NCBI GenBank assembly: GCA_947474595.1
Contig: CANJIV010000009.1
Span: 1-64,000, forward strand
Reading direction: 5' to 3'
Source of the DNA: Solirubrobacterales bacterium
Lineage (GTDB): Bacteria > Actinomycetota > Thermoleophilia > Solirubrobacterales > Solirubrobacteraceae
DNA: 64,000 bases
Shown here: positions 9,545-18,087 of the stretch, piece by piece
How positions within the stretch are numbered: the stretch's first letter is position 1
Layout: every line of letters begins with the position of its first letter
Made by a program: the position numbers and the translations under genes
The notes under the pieces: model-generated
The model's database searches: none
The model's input: the letters and a program-made list of their open reading frames with translations, nothing else
Told to the model about the DNA's origin: nothing

Positions 9545-10578
9545 TGCGCATCGGAGTCCTCACCGGAGGCGGTGACTGTCCCGGCCTCAATGCAGTGATC
9601 CGCGGCATCGTGCGTCAAGGCGTCGATGCCTACGGCCACGAGTTTGTTGGCCTGCGCTACGGCTGGGCTGGAGTGCTAGACGACAATCAGATGGAGCTGA
9701 CCGTCGAATCCACGGCCGACATCCTGCCTCGCGGTGGGACCATCTTAGGTACTTCGAGGACCAATCCATACGCCGATGGTGGCGACGGAACTGCTGTAGT
9801 GAGTGCGGCGATGGATCGGATGGGCCTCGACGCGATGATTGCGATCGGCGGCGAGGATACGCTCGGAGTTGCCGGCCGATTGGCAGCCGATGGCGTCTCG
9901 ATCATTGGAGTTCCCAAAACGATCGATAACGATCTTGCTGGCACTGATTTCACCTTTGGCTTTCAGACCGCTGTACAGATCGCGACCGACGCTATCGATC
10001 GTCTTCACACAACCGCGGAATCACACAACCGCGTGATTGTGGTTGAGGTGATGGGTCGCCACGCTGGCTGGATCGCGGCATACGCCGGGATCGCAGGTGG
10101 GGCTCAGGCGATCTTGGTCCCCGAGCGGCCCTTTGATATCGATGCGCTCTGTGATTCAATCCGGCGCCGTCACGACGGTGGCCGTACCTACTCGATCGTG
10201 GTTGTCTCGGAGGGTGCGGTGCCAAAAGATGGCAGCAGTGTGGTGCTCGTTAGCGGGGAGATAGACGCCTTCGGGCACCCGAGGCTCGGCGGCGTTGCTG
10301 TAGCGCTAGTGGCCGCGATCGAAGAACGCACCGGATATGAGTCGCGCGTCACGATCTTGGGACACGTCCAACGCGGCGGCACGCCGACGGCCTATGATCG
10401 CGTCTTAGGCACCCGCTTCGGGGTCGCGGCGATCGACGCCGTACAGGCTGGCTCGTGGGGATCGATGGTCTCGCTGAGCGCAACAGAGATCGTTCTCGTC
10501 CCGCTCTCTGATGCCCTTGACGAGCCCAAGCTCTTAGATCCAAGCTTCTACGACACCGCAGCAGTCTTCTTCGGCTGA
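9544..10578 (+). CDS. pfp: 6-phosphofructokinase, predicted pyrophosphate-dependent
   Basis: 344 residues of the PfkA family, phosphorylating fructose 6-phosphate. Substrate-binding and catalytic residues are intact (TGGGDCPGLN at the start, catalytic Asp128 in PKTIDND, MGRHAGW). Two positions that separate phosphoryl donors point to pyrophosphate: Asp105 in GGEDT (Gly in ATP enzymes with GGDGS) and Lys125 in PKTIDND (Gly in ATP enzymes with PGTIDND). A PPi enzyme is reversible and can serve gluconeogenesis, which fits its co-location with two acyl-CoA synthetases that release pyrophosphate. GTG start overlaps the preceding stop by one base. Family certain; donor inferred. Confidence 0.9.
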   Translation: MRIGVLTGGGDCPGLNAVIRGIVRQGVDAYGHEFVGLRYGWAGVLDDNQMELTVESTADILPRGGTILGTSRTNPYADGGDGTAVVSAAMDRMGLDAMIAIGGEDTLGVAGRLAADGVSIIGVPKTIDNDLAGTDFTFGFQTAVQIATDAIDRLHTTAESHNRVIVVEVMGRHAGWIAAYAGIAGGAQAILVPERPFDIDALCDSIRRRHDGGRTYSIVVVSEGAVPKDGSSVVLVSGEIDAFGHPRLGGVAVALVAAIEERTGYESRVTILGHVQRGGTPTAYDRVLGTRFGVAAIDAVQAGSWGSMVSLSATEIVLVPLSDALDEPKLLDPSFYDTAAVFFG

Positions 10579-10586
10579 GACTCCTA

Positions 10587-10609
10587 GACCGACGCCGTAG
10601 ACGTCGGTC
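10587..10609. terminator. Hairpin between convergent pfp and sufD, likely bidirectional terminator
   Basis: An 8-bp perfect inverted repeat, GACCGACG (10587-10594) and CGTCGGTC (10602-10609), with a 7-base loop, lies between two convergent genes and touches the sufD stop codon. There is no long T-run on either side, so it may be a weak or Rho-assisted terminator. Confidence 0.5.
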
Positions 10610-11867
10610 AGACGCCCAGCACCGTGTTGAGCTGGCGCTCAAGTGCTGTCGATAGAGCTGCGTGGATCGGACCCTCTGGGAAGCGCTCCACGAGCTCCTG
10701 GAGGAAGCCCTCGATCACTAGGCGCTTTGCCATCGCCTCGGGAAGTCCGCGTGACGCTAGGTAAAAGAGCTGCTCTGGGTCGATCTGTGCGATCGCTGCT
10801 GCGTGAGTACAGCGCACGTCGTTTGCTTCGATCTCAAGCCCGGGGATTGAATCGGCATGGGCGCGCTTAGAGAGCAGCAGGTTGCGGCACTCTTGGAAGG
10901 CGTCAGTCTGTTGGGCTCCTGGCTCTACGCGGATCATCCCGCGCCAGACGGCCGTTGAGCGTTCGTTGAGAAGTCCGCGGAAGGCTAGGTCTGAGACCGT
11001 ATTGGGAGCTGCATGCTCTTGGGTTGTGTCGAAGTCCAAGTGCTGGCGCCCGTGGCCGGTGTAGGCGCCCGTGACCTTCGCAGATGACCCTGCGCCGGCG
11101 AGCTTGGTCTCCATCCGGACCTTGCCTCCAGCCGAACCGAGGCCAAGGGCAACCCAGTCGAGGTTTCCGTCGCGCTGTACTTCGGCGCGCTGGGTGCCAA
11201 AGATCCATGACTTTTCTGAGAGGCTCTGACCGCAGACGTAGCGCAGATTTGCGCCCGGCCCGACAACGATCTCAACGATCGTGTTAAAAAGTCCGGCCGA
11301 CTCGGGATCAACGCTGAGATACTGCTCCCAGACCTCGGCCTGAGCTCCCTCTTCTAAGACGATCAGTAGTCGCCAGTTAAGCGCTGCGGCCGTTGCTGCT
11401 TGGATCACGGTTAGCAGCACGGGAACGTCGAGGCTCTGATTGCGCGGTACATAGATGAAGGCCCCAGCGGTGAACGCCGCTTCGTTGTTAGCAACGAAGA
11501 CATCCTCGCTTGCAACTATCGACCCGAGGTGTGGTTCGACTAGCTCAGGGAAGAGCTCGGCGGCTTTGGCCAAGCTCATCACGAGTGGCTGGCCAGGCGT
11601 TGGTTGCACGCCATCGGTTACCGTCAGCCCGTCGATCTGGTCGATCTGGCGAGCGCCATCTTGGGGCTCAAAGATCGCCGTCGCACGCTCGCGCATCGAG
11701 GCTTGGCCGTCAGGAGATGGACCAAAGTTAGCGAGGTCAAGTCCCTTTACGTCCGTGAACTCCCAGCCCGGGGTACGGGCGTCGGGAAGAGTGAGCGAGC
11801 TAGCCAAGGCAGTCGCGCGCTTACGGCGCGTCGCCAACAGCGGAGCTTCGGTAGCCACGCTAGCCAA
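10608..11867 (-). CDS. sufD: Fe-S cluster assembly protein SufD
   Basis: 419 residues of the SufB/SufD family. The C-terminal half contains the conserved stretch around [21 protein letters not shown]-like residues and the [20 protein letters not shown] segment, where the His is the SufD residue implicated in cluster assembly. SufD pairs with SufB and the ATPase SufC as the scaffold complex for building Fe-S clusters in the cytoplasm. It is the last gene of the cluster and its start overlaps the sufB stop by eight bases. Length is normal. Confidence 0.9.
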   Translation of the reverse strand: MASVATEAPLLATRRKRATALASSLTLPDARTPGWEFTDVKGLDLANFGPSPDGQASMRERATAIFEPQDGARQIDQIDGLTVTDGVQPTPGQPLVMSLAKAAELFPELVEPHLGSIVASEDVFVANNEAAFTAGAFIYVPRNQSLDVPVLLTVIQAATAAALNWRLLIVLEEGAQAEVWEQYLSVDPESAGLFNTIVEIVVGPGANLRYVCGQSLSEKSWIFGTQRAEVQRDGNLDWVALGLGSAGGKVRMETKLAGAGSSAKVTGAYTGHGRQHLDFDTTQEHAAPNTVSDLAFRGLLNERSTAVWRGMIRVEPGAQQTDAFQECRNLLLSKRAHADSIPGLEIEANDVRCTHAAAIAQIDPEQLFYLASRGLPEAMAKRLVIEGFLQELVERFPEGPIHAALSTALERQLNTVLGV

Positions 11868-13302
11868 TTGAACCCTCCATCTGGAGTTCGATCAGCCGGT
11901 TCATCTCAACTGCATACTCCATCGGCAGCTCCTTGACGATCGGCTCAATGAAGCCGTTGACGATCAACTTGCCAGCCTCCTCCTCGGTGAGTCCGTGAGA
12001 TTGGAGGTAGTAGAGCTGTTCATCGCCGACCTTTGAGACGGTGGCCTCGTGGCCGACGTTGACGTCATCTTCAGAGATGCGAATAGTCGGATAAGTGTCT
12101 GAACGCGAAGCCTCGTCAAGTAGCAGCGCATCGCAGACCACCTTGGACTTTGAGCCGTGGGCGCCCTTGGCAACCTCAAGCAGGCCTCGGTAGCTAGAGC
12201 GACCGCCGCCCTTGGAGATCGACTTAGCGAAGATGTTGCTGGTCGTGTTCGGCGCGGCGTGAACGATCTTGCCGCCGGCATCTTGGTGTTGTCCATCGCC
12301 TGCAAACGCGATCGAAAGGATCTCGCCGTGGGCCCCTTCACCCATCAGATAGACCGATGGATACTTCATCGTCAGTTTCGACCCCAGATTGCAGTCAACC
12401 CATTCGACGGTGGCGCGTTCTTGGGCCACCGCACGCTTGGTAACGAGGTTGAAGACGTTGGTCGACCAATTCTGAACGGTCGTGTAGCGGATACGGGAGC
12501 CTGGCTTTGCAATCAGCTCAACTACAGCGGAGTGCAGGGAGTCAGAGGAGTAGGTCGGTGCCGTGCAGCCCTCGACGTAGTGCACATACGAGCCCTCGTC
12601 GGCGATGATCAGAGTGCGTTCGAACTGGCCCATGTTCTCTGTGTTGATGCGGAAGTAGGCCTGTAGGGGCATCTCTACCTGCACCCCTGGCGGCACGTAG
12701 ACAAAGGAGCCACCCGACCAGACCGCTGAGTTCAGCGCGGCGAGCTTGTTGTCATTGGCAGGAATGATCGTTGCGAAGTACTCGCGCACGATCTCCTCGT
12801 GGTCGCGTAGCGCACTATCCATATCGAGGAAAATCACGCCCTGCTTCTCGAGTTCTTCGTTGACTTGGTGGTAGACCACCTCTGACTCATACTGAGCTCC
12901 GACGCCGGCAAGGAACTTACGCTCGGCCTCGGGAATACCTAGGCGGTCGAATGTTTTCTTGACGTCTTCAGGAACATCGTCCCACGAACGCTCGACCTTC
13001 TCCGAAGCACGGACGAAGTAGTGGATGTCGTCGAAATCGACTTCGGCCAGCTTCGGGCTTCCCCAGTCGGGCATCGGACGAGCCAAGAAGTAGTCAAGTG
13101 ACTTAAGGCGAAACTCCAGCATCCACTCAGGCTCGGATTTGAACTCAGAGATCTTCTCTACGAGCTCGCGCGTGAGTCCCTTGGGCGCCTTAAAGAGATA
13201 GTTCTCGGCGTCGTGGAAGCCGTAGCGCTCGGTGTAATCAGAGTTGATGTCGGCCAGTTCGGCGTTTTCATTAAGGACTTCGGGTGTGGCCATGTCAGTC
13301 AA
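11860..13302 (-). CDS. sufB: Fe-S cluster assembly protein SufB
   Basis: 480 residues, typical for SufB, the scaffold on which Fe-S clusters form. Conserved features include the N-terminal [17 protein letters not shown], the [17 protein letters not shown] segment, the cysteine-containing YVEGCTAP and the C-terminal [19 protein letters not shown] with the functional Glu/His region. It starts eight bases inside the end of the ferredoxin gene and runs into sufD, consistent with one mRNA. Complex I, encoded a few kb away, is a major client of such a system. Confidence 0.95.
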   Translation of the reverse strand: MTDMATPEVLNENAELADINSDYTERYGFHDAENYLFKAPKGLTRELVEKISEFKSEPEWMLEFRLKSLDYFLARPMPDWGSPKLAEVDFDDIHYFVRASEKVERSWDDVPEDVKKTFDRLGIPEAERKFLAGVGAQYESEVVYHQVNEELEKQGVIFLDMDSALRDHEEIVREYFATIIPANDNKLAALNSAVWSGGSFVYVPPGVQVEMPLQAYFRINTENMGQFERTLIIADEGSYVHYVEGCTAPTYSSDSLHSAVVELIAKPGSRIRYTTVQNWSTNVFNLVTKRAVAQERATVEWVDCNLGSKLTMKYPSVYLMGEGAHGEILSIAFAGDGQHQDAGGKIVHAAPNTTSNIFAKSISKGGGRSSYRGLLEVAKGAHGSKSKVVCDALLLDEASRSDTYPTIRISEDDVNVGHEATVSKVGDEQLYYLQSHGLTEEEAGKLIVNGFIEPIVKELPMEYAVEMNRLIELQMEGSIG

Positions 13303-13612
13303 TCTCCAGGGTGATTATGTTGCCGGTAATGGTGACGGGAAAGGTCTCAATCGACTCGTAAGCTGGCAGCGTCAGTGGTTTGCCGCTGGCTAGATCAAAG
13401 AGCGAGCCGTGGCGCGGGCACTCGATCGTGCACCGCGCTTGGTCGAGCCCCCCTTCGACGAGCGGGCCGTCGTCGTGAGAGCAGCGGTCTTCGATCGCGT
13501 AGATCGTGCCGGCGCAGTTAAAGACGCCAATCTCTAGCCCGTCATGTTCGATCAGGCGCACCTCTCCGGGACCAAGCTCGGAGGTATTGCAGACGGTGAT
13601 CGTTGTAGCCAT
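13295..13612 (-). CDS. Rieske-type [2Fe-2S] ferredoxin in the suf cluster
   Basis: 105 residues with both halves of the Rieske motif: CSHDDGP (Cys-X-His) and CPRHGS (Cys-X2-His). The protein is soluble, without a membrane anchor, and matches the ferredoxin subunits of non-haem iron oxygenases. Small Rieske proteins often accompany suf genes in Actinomycetota and may supply electrons during assembly or simply be carried with the cluster. It lies between sufU and sufB, three bases from the former and overlapping the latter. Function in the cluster is inferred from position. Confidence 0.85.
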   Translation of the reverse strand: MATTITVCNTSELGPGEVRLIEHDGLEIGVFNCAGTIYAIEDRCSHDDGPLVEGGLDQARCTIECPRHGSLFDLASGKPLTLPAYESIETFPVTITGNIITLEID

Positions 13613-13615
13613 CGC

Positions 13616-14035
13616 TCAGCGCTCCGCGCCGGCGTTGACGCTGGCCCCGGCCGACTCCCAGTCCACCGCTGCGCCGAGCGAGGCGCCTTTTAGAACCTTC
13701 AGCGAGAGCATCGCGCACTTCATCCGCGTTGCGGAGATGTCGATTCCGAGTAGGTCTAGGACGACGCTGCGATCGAGTTTGAGCAGATCGTCAATCTTCA
13801 TCCCTTTGACCTCATCAGAGAGCATTGAGGCTGCAGCGGTGCTGATTGCGCAGCCGTGGCCGCAGAACTTCAGGTCGGTGATCGTCCCATCCTTGTCGGT
13901 CGTGAGTCCGACCTTGAGCTCGTCGCCACAGAGAGGGTTGTTGTCCTCGAACTCGTGGTCGGCGCCAGCGAGCTCGCCCCAGTTGTGGGGACGCTTGTAG
14001 TGCTCGAGGATGTATTCGCGGTAGAGATCGTCCAT
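13616..14035 (-). CDS. sufU: SufU, NifU-like sulfur-transfer protein
   Basis: 139 residues from the ATG at 14035, giving the usual SufU start MDDLYREYILEHY. An Arg-rich upstream extension to 14119 is open but overlaps the end of sufC and is not family-like. The zinc/sulfur-acceptor ligands are visible: NPLCGDE, the GHGC segment and RMKCAMLS. SufU takes sulfur from the cysteine desulfurase SufS and hands it to SufBCD. No sufS lies in this cluster, so its partner must be encoded elsewhere. A GTG at 14047 is a second possible start. Confidence 0.9.
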   Translation of the reverse strand: MDDLYREYILEHYKRPHNWGELAGADHEFEDNNPLCGDELKVGLTTDKDGTITDLKFCGHGCAISTAAASMLSDEVKGMKIDDLLKLDRSVVLDLLGIDISATRMKCAMLSLKVLKGASLGAAVDWESAGASVNAGAER

Positions 14036-14063
14036 GGCTTTAGTTACTTGGCTGTCGCGACGG

Positions 14064-14831
14064 CTATGCCGCTGCGGCCTCGACCTCATCTTTGATCCAG
14101 CCGTAGCCCTTCTCCTCAAGCAGCGTGACCAGCTCCGGCCCGCCCTGCTTGACGATGCGGCCTTGGTAGAGGACGTGAACGAAGCCAGGCTCTACAAGGT
14201 GCAGGATCCGCTGGTAGTGAGTGATGATCAAGATTCCCATCTCGGGGCCAGCGACGTGGTTTACACCGTTTGCGACTACCTGGAGGGCGTCGATGTCAAG
14301 TCCGGAGTCGGTCTCGTCGAGGATCGCCATCGAGGGCTTCTGCAGCGCCATCTGTAGGATCTCCATGCGCTTCTTCTCGCCACCAGAGAAGCCGTCATTT
14401 AGATAACGGGTGGAGAACTCACGGGGGACGTCGGTCAGGGCCATCGCCGCCTCGACTGTCTGGCGAAAGTCCTTTAGGCTGATCTCAGCTTCGCCACGAG
14501 CGATGCGGTGGGCGTTCATCACTGTTCGCAGGTACTTGGTGACGGTGACGCCGGGGATCGCGACGGGATACTGGAAGGCCATAAAAAGCCCCATCCGGGC
14601 GCGTTCATCGACGGCGGCCTCGGTGATGTCTTGGCCTTCAAAGATGATTTGGCCCTCGGTGACATCGAGGCCGGGGTGGCCCATAATCACATTGGCCAGC
14701 GTTGATTTGCCGGACCCGTTAGGGCCCATCAAGGCGTGAATCTCACCCTTGCCTACGGTCAGATCCACGCCGCGCAGGATCTCTTTCTCATCGGCTCGGA
14801 CGTGCAGGTTTCGGATCTCTAAGTGGGGCAT
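14064..14831 (-). CDS. sufC: SufC, ATPase of the Fe-S assembly complex
   Basis: 255 residues from the ATG at 14831 (AGAGAG ribosome site just upstream), giving MPHLEIRNLHVRADEKEIL. The reading frame is open further upstream but would overlap the Rrf2 gene and gives an Arg-rich, non-family sequence. ABC ATPase motifs are intact: Walker A GPNGSGKST, signature FSGGEKKR, Walker B MAILDETDSGLD. SufC powers rearrangement of the SufBCD scaffold. It is the first structural gene after the regulator, an order (C, U, ferredoxin, B, D) different from the common B-D-C-S-U. Confidence 0.93.
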   Translation of the reverse strand: MPHLEIRNLHVRADEKEILRGVDLTVGKGEIHALMGPNGSGKSTLANVIMGHPGLDVTEGQIIFEGQDITEAAVDERARMGLFMAFQYPVAIPGVTVTKYLRTVMNAHRIARGEAEISLKDFRQTVEAAMALTDVPREFSTRYLNDGFSGGEKKRMEILQMALQKPSMAILDETDSGLDIDALQVVANGVNHVAGPEMGILIITHYQRILHLVEPGFVHVLYQGRIVKQGGPELVTLLEEKGYGWIKDEVEAAAA

Positions 14832-14860
14832 GATCTCTCTACGGTTGTGGTGGTTATGGG

Positions 14861-15352
14861 TCAGCGCGCTACTGCGGTCAGAGCGATCGGCGGCGCGGCT
14901 GGAATAGTTGGTCGTTTGCTGGATTGAAAGGCGATTAGTTCGGCGAGCGTGGTGGCTTGGAGGGAGCGGATGATCCCTCCCTGGACCCGTGTCCAGAGCA
15001 GCTTCGTCGCGCAGCCGGCGCCGGAGTCGTAGTCGTGGGAGCAAGAGACGCGCTCGGGCTCGTGGACGAAACACTCCATCGGAGCGATCGCGCCTTCTAG
15101 GCATAAGACGACTTCGTCCATCGTGATCTGATCGGCAGGGCGTGCAAGGCGATAGCCACCCTGAGCACCACGACTTGAGACGACCAAGTCGCAGCTCTTT
15201 AGCTTGGCGACCACATGCTCGAGATAGGAGAGCGGCAGGCCCTCGCCCTCTGCTATCGCTTTGAGCGAAATGGGTTGATCGGAGCCTTGGCGGCCAAGCT
15301 CAATCATCAGCCGCACTCCGTATTCAGCCTTCGTCGAGAAGATCATCGCCAT
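14861..15352 (-). CDS. Rrf2/IscR-family transcriptional regulator
   Basis: 163 residues with the Rrf2 winged helix at the N-terminus (FSTKAEYGVRLMIEL, LPLSYLEHVVAKLK, SSRGAQGGYRLARP) and three cysteines in the linker (CFVHEP, SCSHDY, GAGC) positioned like the cluster ligands of IscR/RsrR-type sensors. It probably binds an Fe-S cluster and controls the downstream suf genes according to cluster supply or oxidative stress (inference from family and position). It begins 36 bases after the end of the thyX-like gene on the same strand, so the suf promoter is either in that short gap, inside thyX, or shared. Confidence 0.88.
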   Translation of the reverse strand: MAMIFSTKAEYGVRLMIELGRQGSDQPISLKAIAEGEGLPLSYLEHVVAKLKSCDLVVSSRGAQGGYRLARPADQITMDEVVLCLEGAIAPMECFVHEPERVSCSHDYDSGAGCATKLLWTRVQGGIIRSLQATTLAELIAFQSSKRPTIPAAPPIALTAVAR

Positions 15353-15388
15353 ATCCTATCAGCGCGGTAGGATTGGCAGTGCGCGGTC

Positions 15389-16969
15389 TCAGCTACGTGC
15401 TTGGGTGCGCATCTCCGAGAGGATCCGTTCAAGCCGCGGTTCGGCCTCACGGTCGACATGGATCATCGCAGCGGCGATCGCTGGGTGAACGGCAGCTATC
15501 TGGGCGTGCATCTCATGGGCGACGGCGCGGTAGCTGGGGTGGCCCTCGCGGCCGGACCGTAGCTCAATCAAGGCCATCGCCTCGCGCGCGTTGCAGTCGA
15601 GCACGTATCGAATCCTGAAGCCGAGACAGAGCGCATAGGGGGCTGCACGTTCAAGTCCAAGATCTACGAGTCGGTGGTACTCGCCAGCAGAGGCATCGAG
15701 GGCTCGCCGGTAGCCCTCGCCTTGGCCGGCCTGCTCAACTTCCTCTGGAACGCCGGCGCCGAGATGAGGCCCAAGGGTTTGCCACTGCACGGTAAGCATC
15801 CGGTGCCGCTGGAGGTCTCGGAAAGCACCGTAGTCTGAGACGATCTCAAAGCGGTAGCGGACCGCTTCAAGGCCACGGCCAGGACGGTGGCGGCGGTTAG
15901 AACGCTCACCGATAAGCTCGCCTAACAGCGCCACACGGGCTTCGCCTGAGAGCTCAGCCACGGCGGCGCGCGTGTGCTCTTCGGAGGTATCGGCAGCCTC
16001 GAAGAGGAGGGCTGCCAGGAGTGAAAGCTCGTCGCCGTCAACGTGTAGGAGTTTGACAGAAGGACCGCCGGCGCCATCGTCGTCGGGAGAGCGATCAAGC
16101 CCGAGTGCCGCTGCCGCCCGTCGGCCTGCATCTTCGCGCTGCTCCAAGTAGGAGATCCACTCTCCGCCTCGTTCGGGGCGCTCTACACGGGCAACGAAGC
16201 TTGGCATCACGGACTTGATTTCAGCCAAGATCATCGCCCCGAAGTGGCGGGCTTCAGGTAGCGGGTGTGCGAACAGATGCAGGATTAGCTGCTCGTAGGT
16301 CTGGCCGGTGGCAAAGATCCCCATGTGGGAGAGCGATGCGGCAGGCAGTAGCCCCCGAATCAGGTCGAGCGCCTTGGCGTTGATCGCTCCAGCGTGGGCT
16401 GCTTGGGATTGGCTCTCTGTGCGTGGGAACCTCTCTTGAACCCAACTGCGAAGCGCGGGCAGCGACGTAGCGTAAGTATCAAAGAGCGAGTCCATCGCGG
16501 CCACGTACTGAGGTCCTAGTGAATCATCAGAGTAGTAGCGATAGCCGCCGCCAGGGATCGGTGAGTCATAGGCGATGTAGCGCGTCGATTGCTCTAAGTA
16601 GGCCCCCAGGCGTGGACGCTGGAGCACCTTCGTGAGTACGTTAGAGACCCACTCGCAGGCGACATGGGCGCCGCCGAGTTGGGCTACGGAGTCGTCGCCG
16701 TAGCCGACAAAGATCCGCTCATAGAGTTCGGCGGCGCGCGCGCCTTCGTCGCCCTCCCAACCCTCTGCTGTCTCGGGCAGGCTGTCGGCGAACTCGTCGA
16801 GAAAGAGTCGTCGCAATGTCCCTTGATAGCGCGAATAACGGGCAAATAGCGCGCCCTTGACAGTCTCGGGCAGGTTCACCAAAGCAAAGACGGGGAGGTC
16901 GAGATTGGTGAAGTGCGGCGCTAAGCGCTCACGTTCGGCGGCGGTGAAGGTCTCGACAGGGTAGTCCAC
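15389..16969 (-). CDS. Fused two-domain ThyX-like (flavin-dependent thymidylate synthase) protein
   Basis: 526 residues, about twice a normal ThyX (220-260). Each half resembles ThyX. Half 1 (about 1-260) has QRPRLGAYLEQSTRY (residues 117-131): the EQSTRY end of the ThyX motif is kept but RHR has become RPR. Half 2 (about 270-526) has RHRMLTVQW (388-396): RHR is kept but the rest is lost; it also has the VLDCNAREAMALIELRS stretch that in ThyX helps bind dUMP. ThyX normally makes dTMP from dUMP with FAD and methylenetetrahydrofolate and forms active sites between subunits, so this may be a covalent pseudo-dimer. Whether it makes dTMP is open. Confidence 0.8.
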   Translation of the reverse strand: MDYPVETFTAAERERLAPHFTNLDLPVFALVNLPETVKGALFARYSRYQGTLRRLFLDEFADSLPETAEGWEGDEGARAAELYERIFVGYGDDSVAQLGGAHVACEWVSNVLTKVLQRPRLGAYLEQSTRYIAYDSPIPGGGYRYYSDDSLGPQYVAAMDSLFDTYATSLPALRSWVQERFPRTESQSQAAHAGAINAKALDLIRGLLPAASLSHMGIFATGQTYEQLILHLFAHPLPEARHFGAMILAEIKSVMPSFVARVERPERGGEWISYLEQREDAGRRAAAALGLDRSPDDDGAGGPSVKLLHVDGDELSLLAALLFEAADTSEEHTRAAVAELSGEARVALLGELIGERSNRRHRPGRGLEAVRYRFEIVSDYGAFRDLQRHRMLTVQWQTLGPHLGAGVPEEVEQAGQGEGYRRALDASAGEYHRLVDLGLERAAPYALCLGFRIRYVLDCNAREAMALIELRSGREGHPSYRAVAHEMHAQIAAVHPAIAAAMIHVDREAEPRLERILSEMRTQARS

Positions 16970-17031
16970 GGGATCGACGATCCTAGTCTGAGCACCCGAC
17001 GACGTGGCTAGTTCTGAGAGGATGTCGCCTA

Positions 17032-18087
17032 ATGACAGAGGCGATAGGCAATGGCGATCAGGCTGGCCCAGCGGGTATCGATGTCGAGGCCGTCACCAAA
17101 TGGGTCGAGCAAGAGGTCGCGGGAGTCGTAGGTCCACTCTGTTTTGACCGCGTCGGCGACGGTCGTTCGAACCTGACCTTTACCGTTACTGACGCCAACG
17201 ATCGCCGTCTTATCTTGCGTCGCCCGCCGCTAGGTGAGACCTTGGCCTCCGCCCACAACGTAGCCCGTGAACACCTTGTCGCGAGCGCCCTACACGCTGC
17301 CGGACTGCCTGTGCCTGCGTCGCTTGCCCTCTGCGAGGATCTCTCGGTCACCGGGGCGGCCTTCCTTGTGGCAGATTTTGTTGACGGTCAGGTGATTTCA
17401 ACCGTAGAGGCGGCTGAAAAGCTTGATAACGATGCGCGTGTCGCAGCCTCTCGGTCATTGGTATCAACGCTAGGCGATCTACACGCCCTAGATCTCGCCG
17501 AGGTTGGACTAGACACTCTGCGGCGCCCGGGCAGCATTGCCGAGCGCCAGCTGCGTCGCTGGCGGCGTCAGTGGGAGGACTCACGCACGCGCGATCTGCC
17601 TGCGATCGACCGCGTAGCCGACCAGCTCCAGGCAGCGATGCCTGTTGAGCCTGAAGTCAGGCTTATCCACGGCGATTACCGTCTTGACAATACGATCATT
17701 GGCGAGACCGGCGGGGTGCGCGCGATGCTCGACTGGGAGTTGTGTTCGGTTGGCGACCCACTCGCTGACCTCGGCATTCTGTTGGCCTACTGGTCGGTGC
17801 CGGGCGAGGATACGAGCGTGCTGTTGCCACCGGTAACGGCGCTTCCTGGCTTCTTTAACCGTGAGCAGATCGCGCAGGAGTATGGACGCGTTACGGGCCG
17901 CGACCTCACCAACCTTCCCTTCTACGTCGCCCTAGCTCGCTGGCGCCTAGCGATCATCACCGAAGGCATCTACCGTCGCTGGCTCAACGATCCGGCCAAC
18001 GGTGGTCCGGGCGCAGGTGCGTTGGGTGGAGCGGTCGCACAGCTGGCAGAGATGGCCGAAGAGGGTGTTGCGCAGCTAGCCGGCTGA
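17032..18087 (+). CDS. APH/ACAD10-like phosphotransferase-fold protein
   Basis: 351 residues with a kinase-like (aminoglycoside phosphotransferase) fold: nucleotide-loop region GDGRSNLTF, the catalytic loop HGDYRLDN and the metal site MLDWELCSVGDPLADLG. In Actinomycetota this branch (similar to the N-terminal domain of ACAD10/11) is mostly found with acyl-CoA dehydrogenases and is thought to phosphorylate hydroxy-acyl groups, rather than to give antibiotic resistance. The start follows GAGAGG. It is divergent from thyX-like and overlaps the convergent hydrolase gene by 12 bases. Confidence 0.82.
   Translation: MTEAIGNGDQAGPAGIDVEAVTKWVEQEVAGVVGPLCFDRVGDGRSNLTFTVTDANDRRLILRRPPLGETLASAHNVAREHLVASALHAAGLPVPASLALCEDLSVTGAAFLVADFVDGQVISTVEAAEKLDNDARVAASRSLVSTLGDLHALDLAEVGLDTLRRPGSIAERQLRRWRRQWEDSRTRDLPAIDRVADQLQAAMPVEPEVRLIHGDYRLDNTIIGETGGVRAMLDWELCSVGDPLADLGILLAYWSVPGEDTSVLLPPVTALPGFFNREQIAQEYGRVTGRDLTNLPFYVALARWRLAIITEGIYRRWLNDPANGGPGAGALGGAVAQLAEMAEEGVAQLAG

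Noticed and set aside
17032-18087. Aminoglycoside resistance gene
   Set aside because: It has the phosphotransferase fold, but length and motifs fit the ACAD10-like branch found with fatty-acid metabolism.
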